From assembly GCF_001028665.1 (NCBI RefSeq), contig NZ_CP011503.1, forward strand, positions 310,001-374,000: 64,000 nucleotides of DNA, given 5' to 3'. This document shows positions 27,466 through 39,929 of this stretch, piece by piece. Within the stretch, counting starts at the first letter, position 1. Every line of letters begins with the position of its first letter. This DNA is from Burkholderia pyrrocinia. GTDB lineage: Bacteria; Pseudomonadota; Gammaproteobacteria; Burkholderiales; Burkholderiaceae. The translations under genes and the position numbers were made by a program. Under the pieces are notes generated by a model that ran no database searches, had not been told where the DNA came from, and saw only the letters and a program-made list of their open reading frames with translations.

Positions 27466-28746
27466 ATGCTTTCGTTTTCCGCTCCCGCCACGCGGCGCCT
27501 GACCGCTGCCCGCGCATTCGCCGTCGCCGCGCTCTGCATGGTGCCGGTCTCGACCGCGCTGACCAACGTCTTCTGCGGGCTGTTCGCCGTCGCGCTCGTG
27601 ATCTCCCCCGAATTCTGGCGCGATCTTCGCTCGTTCGTGACCGACCCGGCTTCGCTCGCGGCGCTGCTGGTCCTCGCCGCGCTGGCCGCCAGCGTCGCGT
27701 ATACGGTCGCACCGCACAACAAGGCGTGGAGCTGGGTCGGCAAGTATGACAAGCTGCTGCTGCTGCCCTTCGCCGTGCTCGCGTTCCGTCATTCGAACTG
27801 GGCGCCGATCGTGCGGCGCTGCTGGTTCGGCACGCTGTGCGTGATCCTGCTGCTGTCGACGACCAACTATCTCGGGCTGACCGCGATCGGGCCCGCGCAC
27901 GCGACCCAACTGCCGCTGTCGCGCGCGTGGGTGTTCAAGAACCACATCGCCGCCGGCATGTTCGGCGCGCTGCTGTTCTACCAGGCGGCCGATCTGGCCC
28001 TGGCGGCCCGCACGACGCTGTGGCGCGCCGCCTATGCGGGGGTTGCCGCGTGGTCGCTCGTCAACGTGTTCGTGATGCTGCAGGGGCGCACGGGGCAGGT
28101 CATCGCGCTGCTGCTGATCCTCGTCGTCGCCGTGCGTTTCGTGCTGTTGCTGCGCCGGCAATCGGCGCTGCGCGCGGGGCTCGCCGCCGGCGTGCTCGTG
28201 CTGTCCGGTGTCGCGCTCGTCGTCGCCGCGTGCACGGTTCACGACGGCCGGCTCGTGAAAGTCGTGTCGGAAGTGCAGCAATACCGGCAGAGCGATGCGG
28301 CCACGTCGACCGGGCTGCGCCTCGAGTGGTACAAGAAGGGGCTCGAGCTGTATCGCCAGCGCCCCGTGATCGGCTACGGCGCGGGCGGCCTCGAGTTCGA
28401 ATTCGAGAAGCTCACGGCCGGCAAGACGGCCGCCGAGGGCCAGCTCACGTCGAACCCGCACAACGAATACCTGCTGATGGCCGTGCAACTCGGCTCGCTC
28501 GGCGTACTGCTGTTCGTCAACCTGATCGTGCAGATCGCGCGCGGCAGCCGCACGCTCGATCCGCGCTCGCGGCACTTGCTGCTCGCATGGCTCGCGATCT
28601 TCACGATCGGCAGTCTCGCGAATTCGCTGCTGCTCGACTTCGCGGAAGGGCACCTGATCGTGCTGCTGGCAGGCATCCTGCTCGGTTGCGGCGAGCGCAG
28701 CGAGGCGCTGCCGCGCGAGACGTCGGCGATCCGGCGCAGCGCGTAA
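27466..28746 (+). CDS. waaL: O-antigen ligase family protein (WaaL-like)
   Basis: 426-aa polytopic inner-membrane protein with about 10-12 helices. The Wzy_C-type region has a large periplasmic loop around RLEWYKKGLELYRQRPVIGYG and NPHNEYLLMAVQLGSLG, with the conserved R and H that the family needs. It would join O-antigen to lipid A-core on the periplasmic face. The context of LPS core glycosyltransferases supports WaaL over Wzy. Similar proteins can act as other ligases, so the name is moderately certain. Confidence 0.8.
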   Translation: MLSFSAPATRRLTAARAFAVAALCMVPVSTALTNVFCGLFAVALVISPEFWRDLRSFVTDPASLAALLVLAALAASVAYTVAPHNKAWSWVGKYDKLLLLPFAVLAFRHSNWAPIVRRCWFGTLCVILLLSTTNYLGLTAIGPAHATQLPLSRAWVFKNHIAAGMFGALLFYQAADLALAARTTLWRAAYAGVAAWSLVNVFVMLQGRTGQVIALLLILVVAVRFVLLLRRQSALRAGLAAGVLVLSGVALVVAACTVHDGRLVKVVSEVQQYRQSDAATSTGLRLEWYKKGLELYRQRPVIGYGAGGLEFEFEKLTAGKTAAEGQLTSNPHNEYLLMAVQLGSLGVLLFVNLIVQIARGSRTLDPRSRHLLLAWLAIFTIGSLANSLLLDFAEGHLIVLLAGILLGCGERSEALPRETSAIRRSA

Positions 28747-28871
28747 CGCACGACGGCATACGCCCCGCTGCCGGCTCCAGCTTCGGCGGCCGCGGCGGCC
28801 CGCCGTCAAAGCGAGCGGGCTGCGCGCCGTCAGCGCGGCTCGTCGAGAAACAAGCCCCCCGAAAAGCGAAG

Positions 28872-28895
28872 AAAAAACGCGCGTCTTCCGCGCGT
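28872..28895 (-). terminator. Intrinsic terminator of family 9 glycosyltransferase gene
   Basis: On the minus strand: ACGCGCG-GAAGA-CGCGCGT stem-loop followed by TTTTTT. It begins 6 bp after the gene's stop (28902-28904). Confidence 0.8.
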
Positions 28896-28901
28896 CGGTC
28901 G

Positions 28902-30119
28902 TCAGTCCGATCCGGCGCGATGCAGTCGCGACGTGTCGACAACGGCGTCGGCCAGGCCCGGCGGAGTCAGCCCGAGCATCTCGGCCGCCGCGGCTTTCAC
29001 GCGCTGCGCGCCGAGATTGGCGAGGCAATCGCTGCGGCTGTCGACCTTGCGCTCGCAGCCCTCGTGCCGGCACGGCACGCAATCGCCCTCCCCCTGCAAC
29101 AGCCACACGTTCCCGTGCCGCCCCGAGCCGCGCAGCGCCCACGGATTCTCGGTCGCGGGCCAGTGCTGCGGCCACGGCCCCCAGCGCACGGGGTCGGACG
29201 GGCCGAACAGCGCGATCGTGTCGGTGCCCGTTGCAGCCGCGACGTGCGTCGCGCCGGTGTCCGGCCCGATGAAGAGGCGCGCGCGCCGCACGAGCTCCGC
29301 GCTTTCGCCGAACGTGAGGCGGCCGACCAGGTTCAGCACGTCGCCGCCCGCCTCGGCCGCGACCTGCTCCGCATACTCGCGTTCGCGATCGGCCGGACCG
29401 CCCGACAACGCGACCGCGAAGCCGTGCTCGCGCAGCCAGCGGATCATCTCGACCCAGCCCTCGAGCCGCCATTGCTTGTATCGGAACATCGGATACGGAT
29501 GCAGGACGACCAGCGGCTTGCCGTCGCGGATCGCCGGCGACGCCGCGAGCCATGCGTCGAAGCGCGCGCGCCGCGCGGGATCGTCGCCGATACCGGGCGC
29601 GACGACCTCGGACACCGGCTCGATGCCGATCACGGGGGCGAGCGCGAGCGTGCTGACGACCGTATGCGCGGATTCGTGGTGATTGATCGCGATCCCGTTC
29701 AGCATCATCCGCGTAAGCCACGTGACACGGTTCGGATCGACGAGGCCGACCCGTTTGCGGCCCGCGAACCAGCTATAGAAACGCGGCCGATCGGAACTCA
29801 GCGCCGCGCACGCGAGATCGTAGCGACGCCACATCGACAGCGCGTCGCGCAGCCGCTCGCGGAATCCCGCGCGCTGCGCGACGACGATCACGCGGCGAAC
29901 GTCCGGATTGTGCTCGAGCACGCCCTCGGTGCCGCGAAACACCAGCATGTCGATCTGCGCATCGGGCCAGCGGGCCTTCAGCGAACGCACGAGCGGTGTC
30001 GTCAGCAGCACGTCGCCGATACGGCGCGGCGCGGCAACGAGGATGGTTCTGGGCGGGCGGGCGGAGGAAAACAGGGCCACGGCGATCGGTCTGTCTAGCT
30101 GGCTGAACAAGGCTGGCAA
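28902..30119 (-). CDS. Family 9 glycosyltransferase (ADP-heptose:LPS heptosyltransferase-like)
   Basis: 405 aa. GT-B fold of the ADP-heptose transferases: N-terminal RTILVAAPRRIGDVLLTTPLVR, and the C-terminal donor motif LFIGPDTGATHVAAATGTD then LFGPSDPVRWGPW. It is probably an LPS core heptosyl- or other sugar transferase (WaaQ-like). The TTG start at 30117-30119 has no good ribosome site; a GTG about 13 codons in is another candidate, so the N-terminus is uncertain. It converges on waaL. Confidence 0.85.
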   Translation of the reverse strand: MPALFSQLDRPIAVALFSSARPPRTILVAAPRRIGDVLLTTPLVRSLKARWPDAQIDMLVFRGTEGVLEHNPDVRRVIVVAQRAGFRERLRDALSMWRRYDLACAALSSDRPRFYSWFAGRKRVGLVDPNRVTWLTRMMLNGIAINHHESAHTVVSTLALAPVIGIEPVSEVVAPGIGDDPARRARFDAWLAASPAIRDGKPLVVLHPYPMFRYKQWRLEGWVEMIRWLREHGFAVALSGGPADREREYAEQVAAEAGGDVLNLVGRLTFGESAELVRRARLFIGPDTGATHVAAATGTDTIALFGPSDPVRWGPWPQHWPATENPWALRGSGRHGNVWLLQGEGDCVPCRHEGCERKVDSRSDCLANLGAQRVKAAAAEMLGLTPPGLADAVVDTSRLHRAGSD

Positions 30120-30266
30120 TGTACAGGATTTTGCAGCAGCCGGCGCGGCATGGCGAACCGGGCGTGCATGGCGCGCCGACGGGGCCCTGATGTGGCCCTG
30201 CCTGCGGGACGCGGTGCGGCAGGCACCCGCGCGCCGGCGCTTGCACCGTGCGCGGAGCGTCCGGCG

Positions 30267-31361
30267 CTACGAAGCGATGGTCGGGATCGCGGGTGTCGCA
30301 GCGACCGCCGGCCGCGCGCGTTCCGCATCGGCCACCGGCGCGTCGCAATGCCCGGCCTGCGGCAGCAGATGGCGCACGGCGCGCTCGACAGCATCGACGC
30401 CGATCGCATCGACGGTCGCGCCGGCGCGCAGGATCACGTGCGGCACGCCGAGCGGATGCCAGCGCAGGTATTTCTCGGGACGATCCTCGAACAGTGCGGC
30501 GACGGGCACGCCAAGCGCCGACGCGAGATGCACGGGGGCGCTGTCTGCCGACACGATTGCGTCGAGCAGGCTCGCAGCGGCCACCAGATCGGCAACCGAC
30601 GACGGCGCGACATGGCGCGCGCTCACGTCGCGCCACGCATCGTCCTCGGCAGATTTGCCGATGGCCGGATCGCGGAACACGATCACGTCGGCGAACGGCG
30701 CGAGCCGCTCGCCGAGGTCGCGCCAGCGGTCCGCGGGCCAGCGGCGCTCGGCCGCCTTGTTCGACACGAACAGTCCGACGCGCGGCTTCGTGCGCTCCCC
30801 GAGCAGGCGATACCACGCATCCTGCAGCGCGCGGTCCGGATGAACCGACAGCTCGATGCGGTCGAGATCGGCGCGACCGAGTTCGGGCACGAGCCGGAAC
30901 CCCGACAGCGCCTCATGGCACATCGGCCGCTGCGCGACATGTTCGGGCTTGCGATCGTCGAATTCGGTCTCGGCATCGTGCCAGCGGCAATCCTTCGCGC
31001 GGAGCTGGCGCGCGAACTGCATGCTGCTGCGATGCATGCCGCCGTTCGGCACGACCACGAGGTCGAACCGCAGCCGACGCAGGCGGCGCACGAGCCGCAG
31101 CCGGTCGAAGAACGCGCGCATCCGCCCGGGACGGTCGTTGCGTTCGCATTGACGGCTGTACACGTACGTGTGGATCGCGTGCACGTCCGGGTTTCCGGCC
31201 AGCGCGGCCGCGTTGTAGCGGTTCGCGACCACATGCAGCTCCGCGCCGGGCCAGCGCTCCTTCAGCGCACGAAGGAACGCCGTCGTGCACAGCATGTCGC
31301 CCAGAAAATCAATCCGGATCACGAGGATCCGCCCGGTCGGGTTCCTGTTGGCCATGGTCAT
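30267..31361 (-). CDS. Family 9 glycosyltransferase (heptosyltransferase-like)
   Basis: 364 aa from MTMANRNPTGRILVIRIDFL (a second ATG is two codons further). The N-terminal GRILVIRIDFLGDMLCTTAFLRAL and the C-terminal SADSAPVHLASALGVPVAALF are GT9 signatures. It is thus a second LPS core GT-B enzyme, upstream of and in the same direction as the first. 147 bp separate the two. A longer in-frame upstream extension to 31568 has no family similarity. The donor sugar is inferred from family (ADP-heptose) and not proven. Confidence 0.85.
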   Translation of the reverse strand: MTMANRNPTGRILVIRIDFLGDMLCTTAFLRALKERWPGAELHVVANRYNAAALAGNPDVHAIHTYVYSRQCERNDRPGRMRAFFDRLRLVRRLRRLRFDLVVVPNGGMHRSSMQFARQLRAKDCRWHDAETEFDDRKPEHVAQRPMCHEALSGFRLVPELGRADLDRIELSVHPDRALQDAWYRLLGERTKPRVGLFVSNKAAERRWPADRWRDLGERLAPFADVIVFRDPAIGKSAEDDAWRDVSARHVAPSSVADLVAAASLLDAIVSADSAPVHLASALGVPVAALFEDRPEKYLRWHPLGVPHVILRAGATVDAIGVDAVERAVRHLLPQAGHCDAPVADAERARPAVAATPAIPTIAS

Positions 31362-31500
31362 GTGGTGACTGTCAGTTTTTTTCGTCGCGACGGGCCGATG
31401 CCCCGGCATCCTGTTCCGGGACGGCCTGCTCGCGCGCTGCCGCTCGCCGCATGGATCCGCCCCCGTTTGTGTGCGCGCGTGCGAGCGCGGCTTGCGCCGG

Positions 31501-31506
31501 ATTGTA
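31501..31506 (-). promoter_or_regulatory. -10-like TACAAT upstream of family 9 glycosyltransferase
   Basis: TACAAT on the minus strand (ATTGTA on plus), within CGCTATACAATCCGGCG, 140 bp before the ATG; no good -35. Confidence 0.3.
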
Positions 31507-31550
31507 TAGCGTCCGGATGGCCGGCCCAAGACCCGGCTGCCCGAAGATGC

Positions 31551-31593
31551 AAAAACGGCCCGCCGCACCGCACGATGGCGATGCGACGGGCCG
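31551..31593 (-). terminator. Intrinsic terminator of dnaE
   Basis: On the minus strand CGGCCCGTCGCA (31582-31593) pairs with TGCGGCGGGCCG (31556-31567) with one mismatch, followed by TTTTTGC. It lies 33 bp after the dnaE stop. Confidence 0.7.
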
Positions 31594-31625
31594 CGTATCG
31601 CGACAGCCGTCCGGCCGGGATACGG

Positions 31626-35159
<3,534 letters not shown>

Positions 35160-35166
35160 GGGCGCT

Positions 35167-35172
35167 ATTGTA
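35167..35172 (-). promoter_or_regulatory. -10-like TACAAT at the dnaE start
   Basis: Minus strand GGCTACAATAGCGCCCATG: 7 nt between the hexamer and the ATG. With normal spacing transcription would begin at or next to the start codon. No Shine-Dalgarno is seen. Confidence 0.4.
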
Positions 35173-35291
35173 GCCGCCCCGCCGCGCAGGCTGCCCAAAA
35201 AATCCCCGCACTGGCCGTTCGGCCGATGCGCGCGACGCCACGTCGCGCGGCTGGCCAAACGGCTGGATGCCGGTACGTACGCGGTTTGCGG

Positions 35292-35297
35292 GATAAT
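35292..35297 (+). promoter_or_regulatory. -10-like GATAAT upstream of trhO
   Basis: GATAAT within TTTGCGGGATAATACGGG, about 80 bp before the trhO ATG, in the 216-bp region divergent from dnaE. No convincing -35. Confidence 0.35.
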
Positions 35298-35375
35298 ACG
35301 GGTTTTCGAATCTTCGCCACGGCTTCGCACCCTTTTTTGCGGGCCGCCGTGCGGCCGTTTTCCCGTCGGACCATC

Positions 35376-36230
35376 ATGACCATCGTCAACCTCGCCGCCT
35401 ACCACTTCGTGTCGCTCGACGCGAACGAGCAATGGCGCCCGCTCGTCACCGCCCGTTGCAACGAACTCGACCTGCGCGGCACGATCCTGCTCGCGCCGGA
35501 AGGCATCAACCTGTTCATCGCCGGCACGCGCGAAGCGGCCGACGCGTTCATTGCGTACATCCGCCACGATCCGCTGTTCGAGGGCAAGTTCGCGACGCTG
35601 CAGTTCAAGGAAAGCCTGTCCGACTCGCAGCCGTTCCGCCGCATGCTCGTGCGCCTGAAGCGCGAGATCATCACGATGAAGAAGCCCGCGATCAAGCCCG
35701 AACTCGGCCGCGCGCCGTTCGTCGACGCGCGCACGCTGAAGGCATGGCTCGACCGCGGCCACGACGACGCGGGCCGCCCGGTCGTGATGCTCGACACGCG
35801 CAATGCGTTCGAGGTCGACGTCGGCACGTTCGACGACGCGCTCGACTACCGGATCGACAAGTTCAGCGAGTTCCCGGAAGTGATCGATGCGAACCGCGCC
35901 GATCTCGACGGCAAGACGGTCGTGTCGTTCTGCACGGGCGGCATCCGCTGCGAGAAGGCCGCGATCCACATGAAGGAAATCGGCATCGAGAACGTGTACC
36001 AGCTCGAAGGCGGGATCCTGAAGTATTTCGAGGAAGTCGGCGGCGCGCACTATCACGGCGACTGCTTCGTGTTCGACTACCGCACCGCACTGAACCCGCA
36101 ACTCCAGCCCACCGAGAACGTCACGTGCTTCGCGTGCCGCGCGGTCGTCACGCCGGAAGCGCAACAGTCGCCGAGCTACGTGGCCGGCAAGTCGTGCCCG
36201 GCCTGCGCGCAGGCAGCCAGCGCCGCGTAA
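35376..36230 (+). CDS. trhO: tRNA uridine(34) hydroxylase TrhO (rhodanese-like)
   Basis: Rhodanese-family enzyme of the YceA/TrhO group, which hydroxylates U34 in tRNA as the first step to 5-(carboxy)methoxyuridine. 284 aa from [15 protein letters not shown]. The N-terminal domain contains [16 protein letters not shown]. The rhodanese loop is [16 protein letters not shown] with catalytic Cys. C-terminal cysteines ([15 protein letters not shown] and SCPACAQA) are typical. It precedes gluQ by 19 bp, so these two tRNA-modification genes form an operon. Confidence 0.92.
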   Translation: MTIVNLAAYHFVSLDANEQWRPLVTARCNELDLRGTILLAPEGINLFIAGTREAADAFIAYIRHDPLFEGKFATLQFKESLSDSQPFRRMLVRLKREIITMKKPAIKPELGRAPFVDARTLKAWLDRGHDDAGRPVVMLDTRNAFEVDVGTFDDALDYRIDKFSEFPEVIDANRADLDGKTVVSFCTGGIRCEKAAIHMKEIGIENVYQLEGGILKYFEEVGGAHYHGDCFVFDYRTALNPQLQPTENVTCFACRAVVTPEAQQSPSYVAGKSCPACAQAASAA

Positions 36231-36249
36231 ACGCACGACTCGCACCCCG

Positions 36250-37143
36250 ATGAACGGCTATCGCGGCCGCTTCGCGCCGTCGCCCACCGGGCCGCTGCAC
36301 TTCGGCTCGCTGGTCGGCGCGCTCGCGAGCTGGCTCGACGCGCGCGCACACGGCGGCGCATGGCTCGTGCGTATCGAGGATCTCGACGGCCCGCGCACGG
36401 TACCCGGCGCGGCCGACGACATCCTCGCGACGCTCGCGCATTTCGGCATGACGCCCGACGAGCCGCCCGTCTGGCAAAGCACGCGCGATGCCGCGTACAC
36501 GACCGCGCTCGACCGGCTCGTCGCCGCGGGGCTCGTCTATCCGTGCGGCTGCACGCGCAAGGAAATCGCCGACTCGCTGCGCGCCGCGCACGAGCGCCAC
36601 ACGACACTCGCGTATCCGGGCACCTGCCGCACCGGCCTGCACGGCAAGCCTGCCCGCGCATGGCGGCTGCGCGTACCGGACGGCGACGCCGCGATCGTCA
36701 CGTTCGACGACCGCTGGCAACACACGCAATCGCAGAACCTCGCGACCGAAGTCGGCGATTTCGTGCTGAAGCGCGCGGACGGGCAATGGGCCTATCAGTT
36801 CGCGGTCGTCGTCGACGATGCCGATGCGCGCATCACGCACGTCGTGCGCGGCGCCGACCTGCTCGATTCGACCGCGCGCCAGATCCATCTGCAGCACTGC
36901 CTCGGCGTCCCGACGCCGCGGTATCTGCACGTGCCCGTCGTCGTCGATGCAAACGGCGAGAAGCTCAGCAAGCAGACGGGCGCGACCGCGCTCGAGTGCG
37001 ACGATCCGCTGCCGGCGCTGCAGGCCGCAGCCGCGCATCTGGGCCTCGCGCCCGATGGCGTGCTCGCGGGCACGACGCTGGATGCGTTCTACGCGGCCGC
37101 GACGGCTGCGTGGGCGCGGCGCTTCGGGCCGCTGGCCGGCTAA
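36250..37143 (+). CDS. gluQ: Glutamyl-Q tRNA(Asp) synthetase
   Basis: Truncated GluRS paralogue that attaches glutamate to queuosine-34 of tRNA(Asp). 297 aa, lacking the anticodon-binding half of GluRS, as expected. The HIGH-type site is [14 protein letters not shown]; the zinc-binding segment contains CGCTRKEI and a later TCRTG; the KMSKS-like motif is EKLSKQTGA. Immediately follows trhO. The annotation is firm. Confidence 0.95.
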   Translation: MNGYRGRFAPSPTGPLHFGSLVGALASWLDARAHGGAWLVRIEDLDGPRTVPGAADDILATLAHFGMTPDEPPVWQSTRDAAYTTALDRLVAAGLVYPCGCTRKEIADSLRAAHERHTTLAYPGTCRTGLHGKPARAWRLRVPDGDAAIVTFDDRWQHTQSQNLATEVGDFVLKRADGQWAYQFAVVVDDADARITHVVRGADLLDSTARQIHLQHCLGVPTPRYLHVPVVVDANGEKLSKQTGATALECDDPLPALQAAAAHLGLAPDGVLAGTTLDAFYAAATAAWARRFGPLAG

Positions 37144-37243
37144 CGCACCGGGCCAGTCGGTTTCGCGCCGATCGAGTGCAGATTGAACGGCTCGCCGGCG
37201 CCCCGCGCGACACCCGCCCCCCTAACCACGCCCCAATAAAAAA

Positions 37244-37275
37244 CGGGCACATGCTTATCGCATGCACCCGCTTTT
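37244..37275. terminator. Bidirectional terminator between gluQ and rhlE
   Basis: Inverted repeat CGGGCACATGC-TTATC-GCATGCACCCG with a 2-nt internal mismatch, flanked by an A6 run before and TTTT after. Serves gluQ (plus) and rhlE (minus). Confidence 0.6.
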
Positions 37276-37315
37276 CCGGCAGCGCTCGCGCGCCGCACCA
37301 CCACGTCCGTCTGGC

Positions 37316-38809
37316 TTAAGCCGACGGCTTGCGCGGCATCCCGAACCCGCCGAGCAGCGCGGCGACCTGCCGCTTCGGCCCTTTCTTCTCGGGCTGCTGC
37401 GCAGGCTGTGCGTCGTCCGACAGCTTCGCCGCGGCCGACGGTTCATACGGCTTCAGGAAGAAATCGTCGACCGGCGCGTCGTGACGACGGTGATGGCCGC
37501 TGCGCTCGGAACCGGCCGAGCGGCGCCCCGACGCGCCGCGATGCTCGTCGCGCTCGCGCCGGCCACCGCGCTCGCTGTTGCGATCGCCACCACGCTCGCC
37601 GCCGCGCTCGCTGCCACGCTCGTCGTGACGTTGGCGCGCCGGCTTGTCGAGCGCGAGCGTCTGCACTTCGAGCGGCCGCTTGATCAGCTTCTCGATATCG
37701 GCGAGCTGCTTGCGCTCGTTCGGGCTGCACAGCGACAGCGCGTCGCCGGTCGCGCCCGCGCGGCCCGTCCGGCCGATCCGGTGCACGTAGTCTTCCGCGC
37801 TGAAAGGCAGGTCGAAGTTGATCACGGCCGGCAGCTCGACGATGTCGAGGCCGCGCGCGGCCACGTCGGTCGCGACCAGCGCCTCGATTTCGCCGCGCTT
37901 GAACGCGTCGAGCGCCTGCATCCGCTCGATCTGCGTCTTGTCGCCGTGGATCGCCGACGCGACCACGCCGTCGCGCTCGAGGTTGCGCGCGAGCCGGCTC
38001 GCGCCGATCTTGCTGTTGCAGAACACGATCACCTGCTTGAGCCCGCGATCGCGCAGCAACTGCACGACGGCCGCCTGCTTGTCGCCTTCGGCGACGTCGT
38101 AGACGATCTGCGTCACGTTCGCGTTCGTCGAGTTGCTGCGTGCGACCTCGATCGTCTGCGGGTTGCGCAGGTAGGTCGACGCGAGCTTCTTGATTTCCGC
38201 CGAGAAGGTGGCCGAGAACAGCAGCGTCTGGCGTTCCTTCGGCAGCAGGTTCAGGATGCGCTGCAGATCGGGCAGGAAGCCCATGTCGAGCATCCGGTCG
38301 GCTTCGTCGAGCACGAGGATCTGCACTTGGCCGAGATTCGCCGTCTTCTGCTGCACGTGGTCGAGCAGGCGGCCCGGCGTCGCGATCAGGACCTCGACAC
38401 CTCGGCGCAGTTCGGCCATCTGCGGGTTCATGTCGACGCCGCCGAACACGACCGCGCTGCGCAGCGGCGTGTGCTTCGCATACGCGTGCACGTTCGCGGC
38501 GACCTGGTCGGCAAGTTCGCGGGTCGGCGTGAGGATCAGCGCACGCACGGGGTGGCGCGCCGGTGACGCGCTCGTGTTGGCCTGCGGCAGCAGGCGCTGG
38601 ATGATCGGCAGCGAGAAACTCGCGGTCTTGCCGGTGCCCGTTTGCGCGGCGCCCATGACGTCGCGGCCGGCGAGCACGACCGGAATGGCCTGCGCCTGGA
38701 TCGGCGTCGGCGTCGTATACCCCTGCTCCGCAATGGCTTTCAGGATATCGGCGGCAAGGCCGAATTGGTCGAAGGTTGCGTCGACGGGCTTGGCGACAGA
38801 ATCGGACAT
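37316..38809 (-). CDS. rhlE: ATP-dependent RNA helicase RhlE
   Basis: DEAD-box helicase of the RhlE group, involved in ribosome assembly and RNA turnover. 497 aa from MSDSVAKPVDATFDQFGLAA. Q motif and motif I GAAQTGTGKTASF, motif II VLDEADRMLDM, motif III LLFSATFS, and motif VI HRIGRTGRAG are intact. The tail is rich in Arg/Gly/Ser/Glu (RHDERGSERGGERGG). The start is set by family similarity; its -10-like TACAAT lies about 200 bp upstream. Confidence 0.96.
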   Translation of the reverse strand: MSDSVAKPVDATFDQFGLAADILKAIAEQGYTTPTPIQAQAIPVVLAGRDVMGAAQTGTGKTASFSLPIIQRLLPQANTSASPARHPVRALILTPTRELADQVAANVHAYAKHTPLRSAVVFGGVDMNPQMAELRRGVEVLIATPGRLLDHVQQKTANLGQVQILVLDEADRMLDMGFLPDLQRILNLLPKERQTLLFSATFSAEIKKLASTYLRNPQTIEVARSNSTNANVTQIVYDVAEGDKQAAVVQLLRDRGLKQVIVFCNSKIGASRLARNLERDGVVASAIHGDKTQIERMQALDAFKRGEIEALVATDVAARGLDIVELPAVINFDLPFSAEDYVHRIGRTGRAGATGDALSLCSPNERKQLADIEKLIKRPLEVQTLALDKPARQRHDERGSERGGERGGDRNSERGGRRERDEHRGASGRRSAGSERSGHHRRHDAPVDDFFLKPYEPSAAAKLSDDAQPAQQPEKKGPKRQVAALLGGFGMPRKPSA

Positions 38810-39264
38810 GGTGGCGTTTCGCTCAAAAGGCGCGGCGGGGACATCGTGCGTCAGGCCAGCCGGGCCTGCGCTCATCACAATTCGGAAATAGACGGAGCCG
38901 CGGCGCGCCGCGCGGCGCCGCTCTGGCGCTTGGGACCGGTTCAATGCGAACGCCGGGCACCAGGCCGTGCGGACTCCGTTCGGCGCGAATGCCGGCGGAA
39001 AGGGCCGTATTGTAGCACTGCGCGGCCATCTGTCCGTGACAACGCCGCGAACGGCCGCAACGGCGGTTCGCGCGGCGGGCCCGTACGGCCCCGCGCGGTC
39101 GGCGAACCGGCCAATCGGGCTATCCCGACCGGCCGGCGAGCGATATCAGGGGCCCGATCCCGGATTGCGTTGCCCAAGCGTCCGCGACCCGCCCGAACGC
39201 CAAATCTTCAGGTCCGGCAGCCGGCAGGCTGCCGGCAAGCACGATCCGCGATCGCGCCCGGCGT
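38810..39264. other. 455-bp intergenic region: rhlE leader and MliC 3' region
   Basis: No gene seen. Contains the minus-strand -10-like TACAAT (39009-39014), so rhlE would have a leader of roughly 195 nt. Farther on is a perfect 9-bp hairpin CCGGCAGCC-GGCA-GGCTGCCGG (39214-39235) after the MliC gene; it lacks a T run. Short open frames on both strands look like shadows. Confidence 0.6.
39009..39014 (-). promoter_or_regulatory. -10-like TACAAT upstream of rhlE
   Basis: Minus strand GCAGTGCTACAATACGGCCC. A TTGTCA hexamer lies upstream but at a 22-bp spacing, longer than normal. Confidence 0.35.
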
Positions 39265-39645
39265 TCAGCCCTTCTTCTTTTTCTTCTCGACCTGTACGCA
39301 GTCGCCAAGCAGAGGCGGCGCCTTCTGGTCGGCGATCTCGTCGCGCAGCGTCGCTTCCTTGCCCTTCGTCCACCACGTATAGCGGCCGGCCTGATAGCGC
39401 GCGCCCGACGCCGACACGGTATCGACGAACAGCAGTTGCCGCCCGTTGACCGGCACGAGCGCGAAGCTCTGGCCGTTGCCGGCGAGCCAGTACGACACGC
39501 GCACGGGCTGCTTCTGGTTCGCGCACTGGTAGACGGCCTGCTGGCGCGCATCGGCGTCGATCTCTTCGACGGTCAGTTGCGCGGCATGCGCAACGGAAAC
39601 GGCGGTGCCGGCGAGCGCGAGTGCGGCGACGGTTTGGCGAATCAT
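39265..39645 (-). CDS. MliC-like C-type lysozyme inhibitor
   Basis: 126 aa from MIRQTVAALALAGTAVSVAH, a signal peptide cleaved near AHA. The mature part fits the MliC/PliC family: YQCANQKQPVRVSYW, FVDTVSASGARYQAGRYTWW and TKGKEATLRDE-type motifs, with paired cysteines (YQCANQ, GDCVQ). Such proteins inhibit lysozyme in the periplasm or at the surface. The tail ends in a run of lysines. Two small envelope genes lie in a row, followed upstream by purT. Confidence 0.82.
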   Translation of the reverse strand: MIRQTVAALALAGTAVSVAHAAQLTVEEIDADARQQAVYQCANQKQPVRVSYWLAGNGQSFALVPVNGRQLLFVDTVSASGARYQAGRYTWWTKGKEATLRDEIADQKAPPLLGDCVQVEKKKKKG

Positions 39646-39725
39646 GCAGGTCCTCTCACGAGACGGGTGGACACGCGCCCTCGCGGGGCGCGCGGTTATT
39701 GTTGGTTTCGCGTCGGGTCGCGCTG

Positions 39726-39911
39726 TCAGGGATCGATGACGTCGGCACACGCGTCGGTCGGCGCGGCCGCGAGATGGCCGACGAGCGGCACGATCTTGAG
39801 CCCGGCCGATGCGACCCGGCACGGTGCGGCCGCGACGCCGCAACCCGCGAGACTCGCGACCAGCGCCAGCGCGGCGCCCAGCTTTCCGATACGCAGCCAG
39901 ATCGGCGCCAT
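39726..39911 (-). CDS. Small lipoprotein, DUF6726-like
   Basis: 61 aa: MAPIWLRIGKLGAALALVAS then LAGCGVAAAPCRVASAG and KIVPLVGHLAAAPTDACAD. The lipobox LAGC gives a lipid-anchored short protein with three further cysteines or near-cysteines. It resembles the small betaproteobacterial DUF6726 family as I recall it. Function unknown. It sits 18 bp after purT and 80 bp before the MliC-like gene in the same direction. Confidence 0.7.
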   Translation of the reverse strand: MAPIWLRIGKLGAALALVASLAGCGVAAAPCRVASAGLKIVPLVGHLAAAPTDACADVIDP

Positions 39912-39929
39912 CGTCCTCTCCTTGTTCCG

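Noticed and set aside
38967..39449. Plus-strand open frame over the rhlE/MliC gap
   Set aside because: Runs across the MliC gene on the opposite strand, lacks a ribosome site, and its composition is that of shadow frames.
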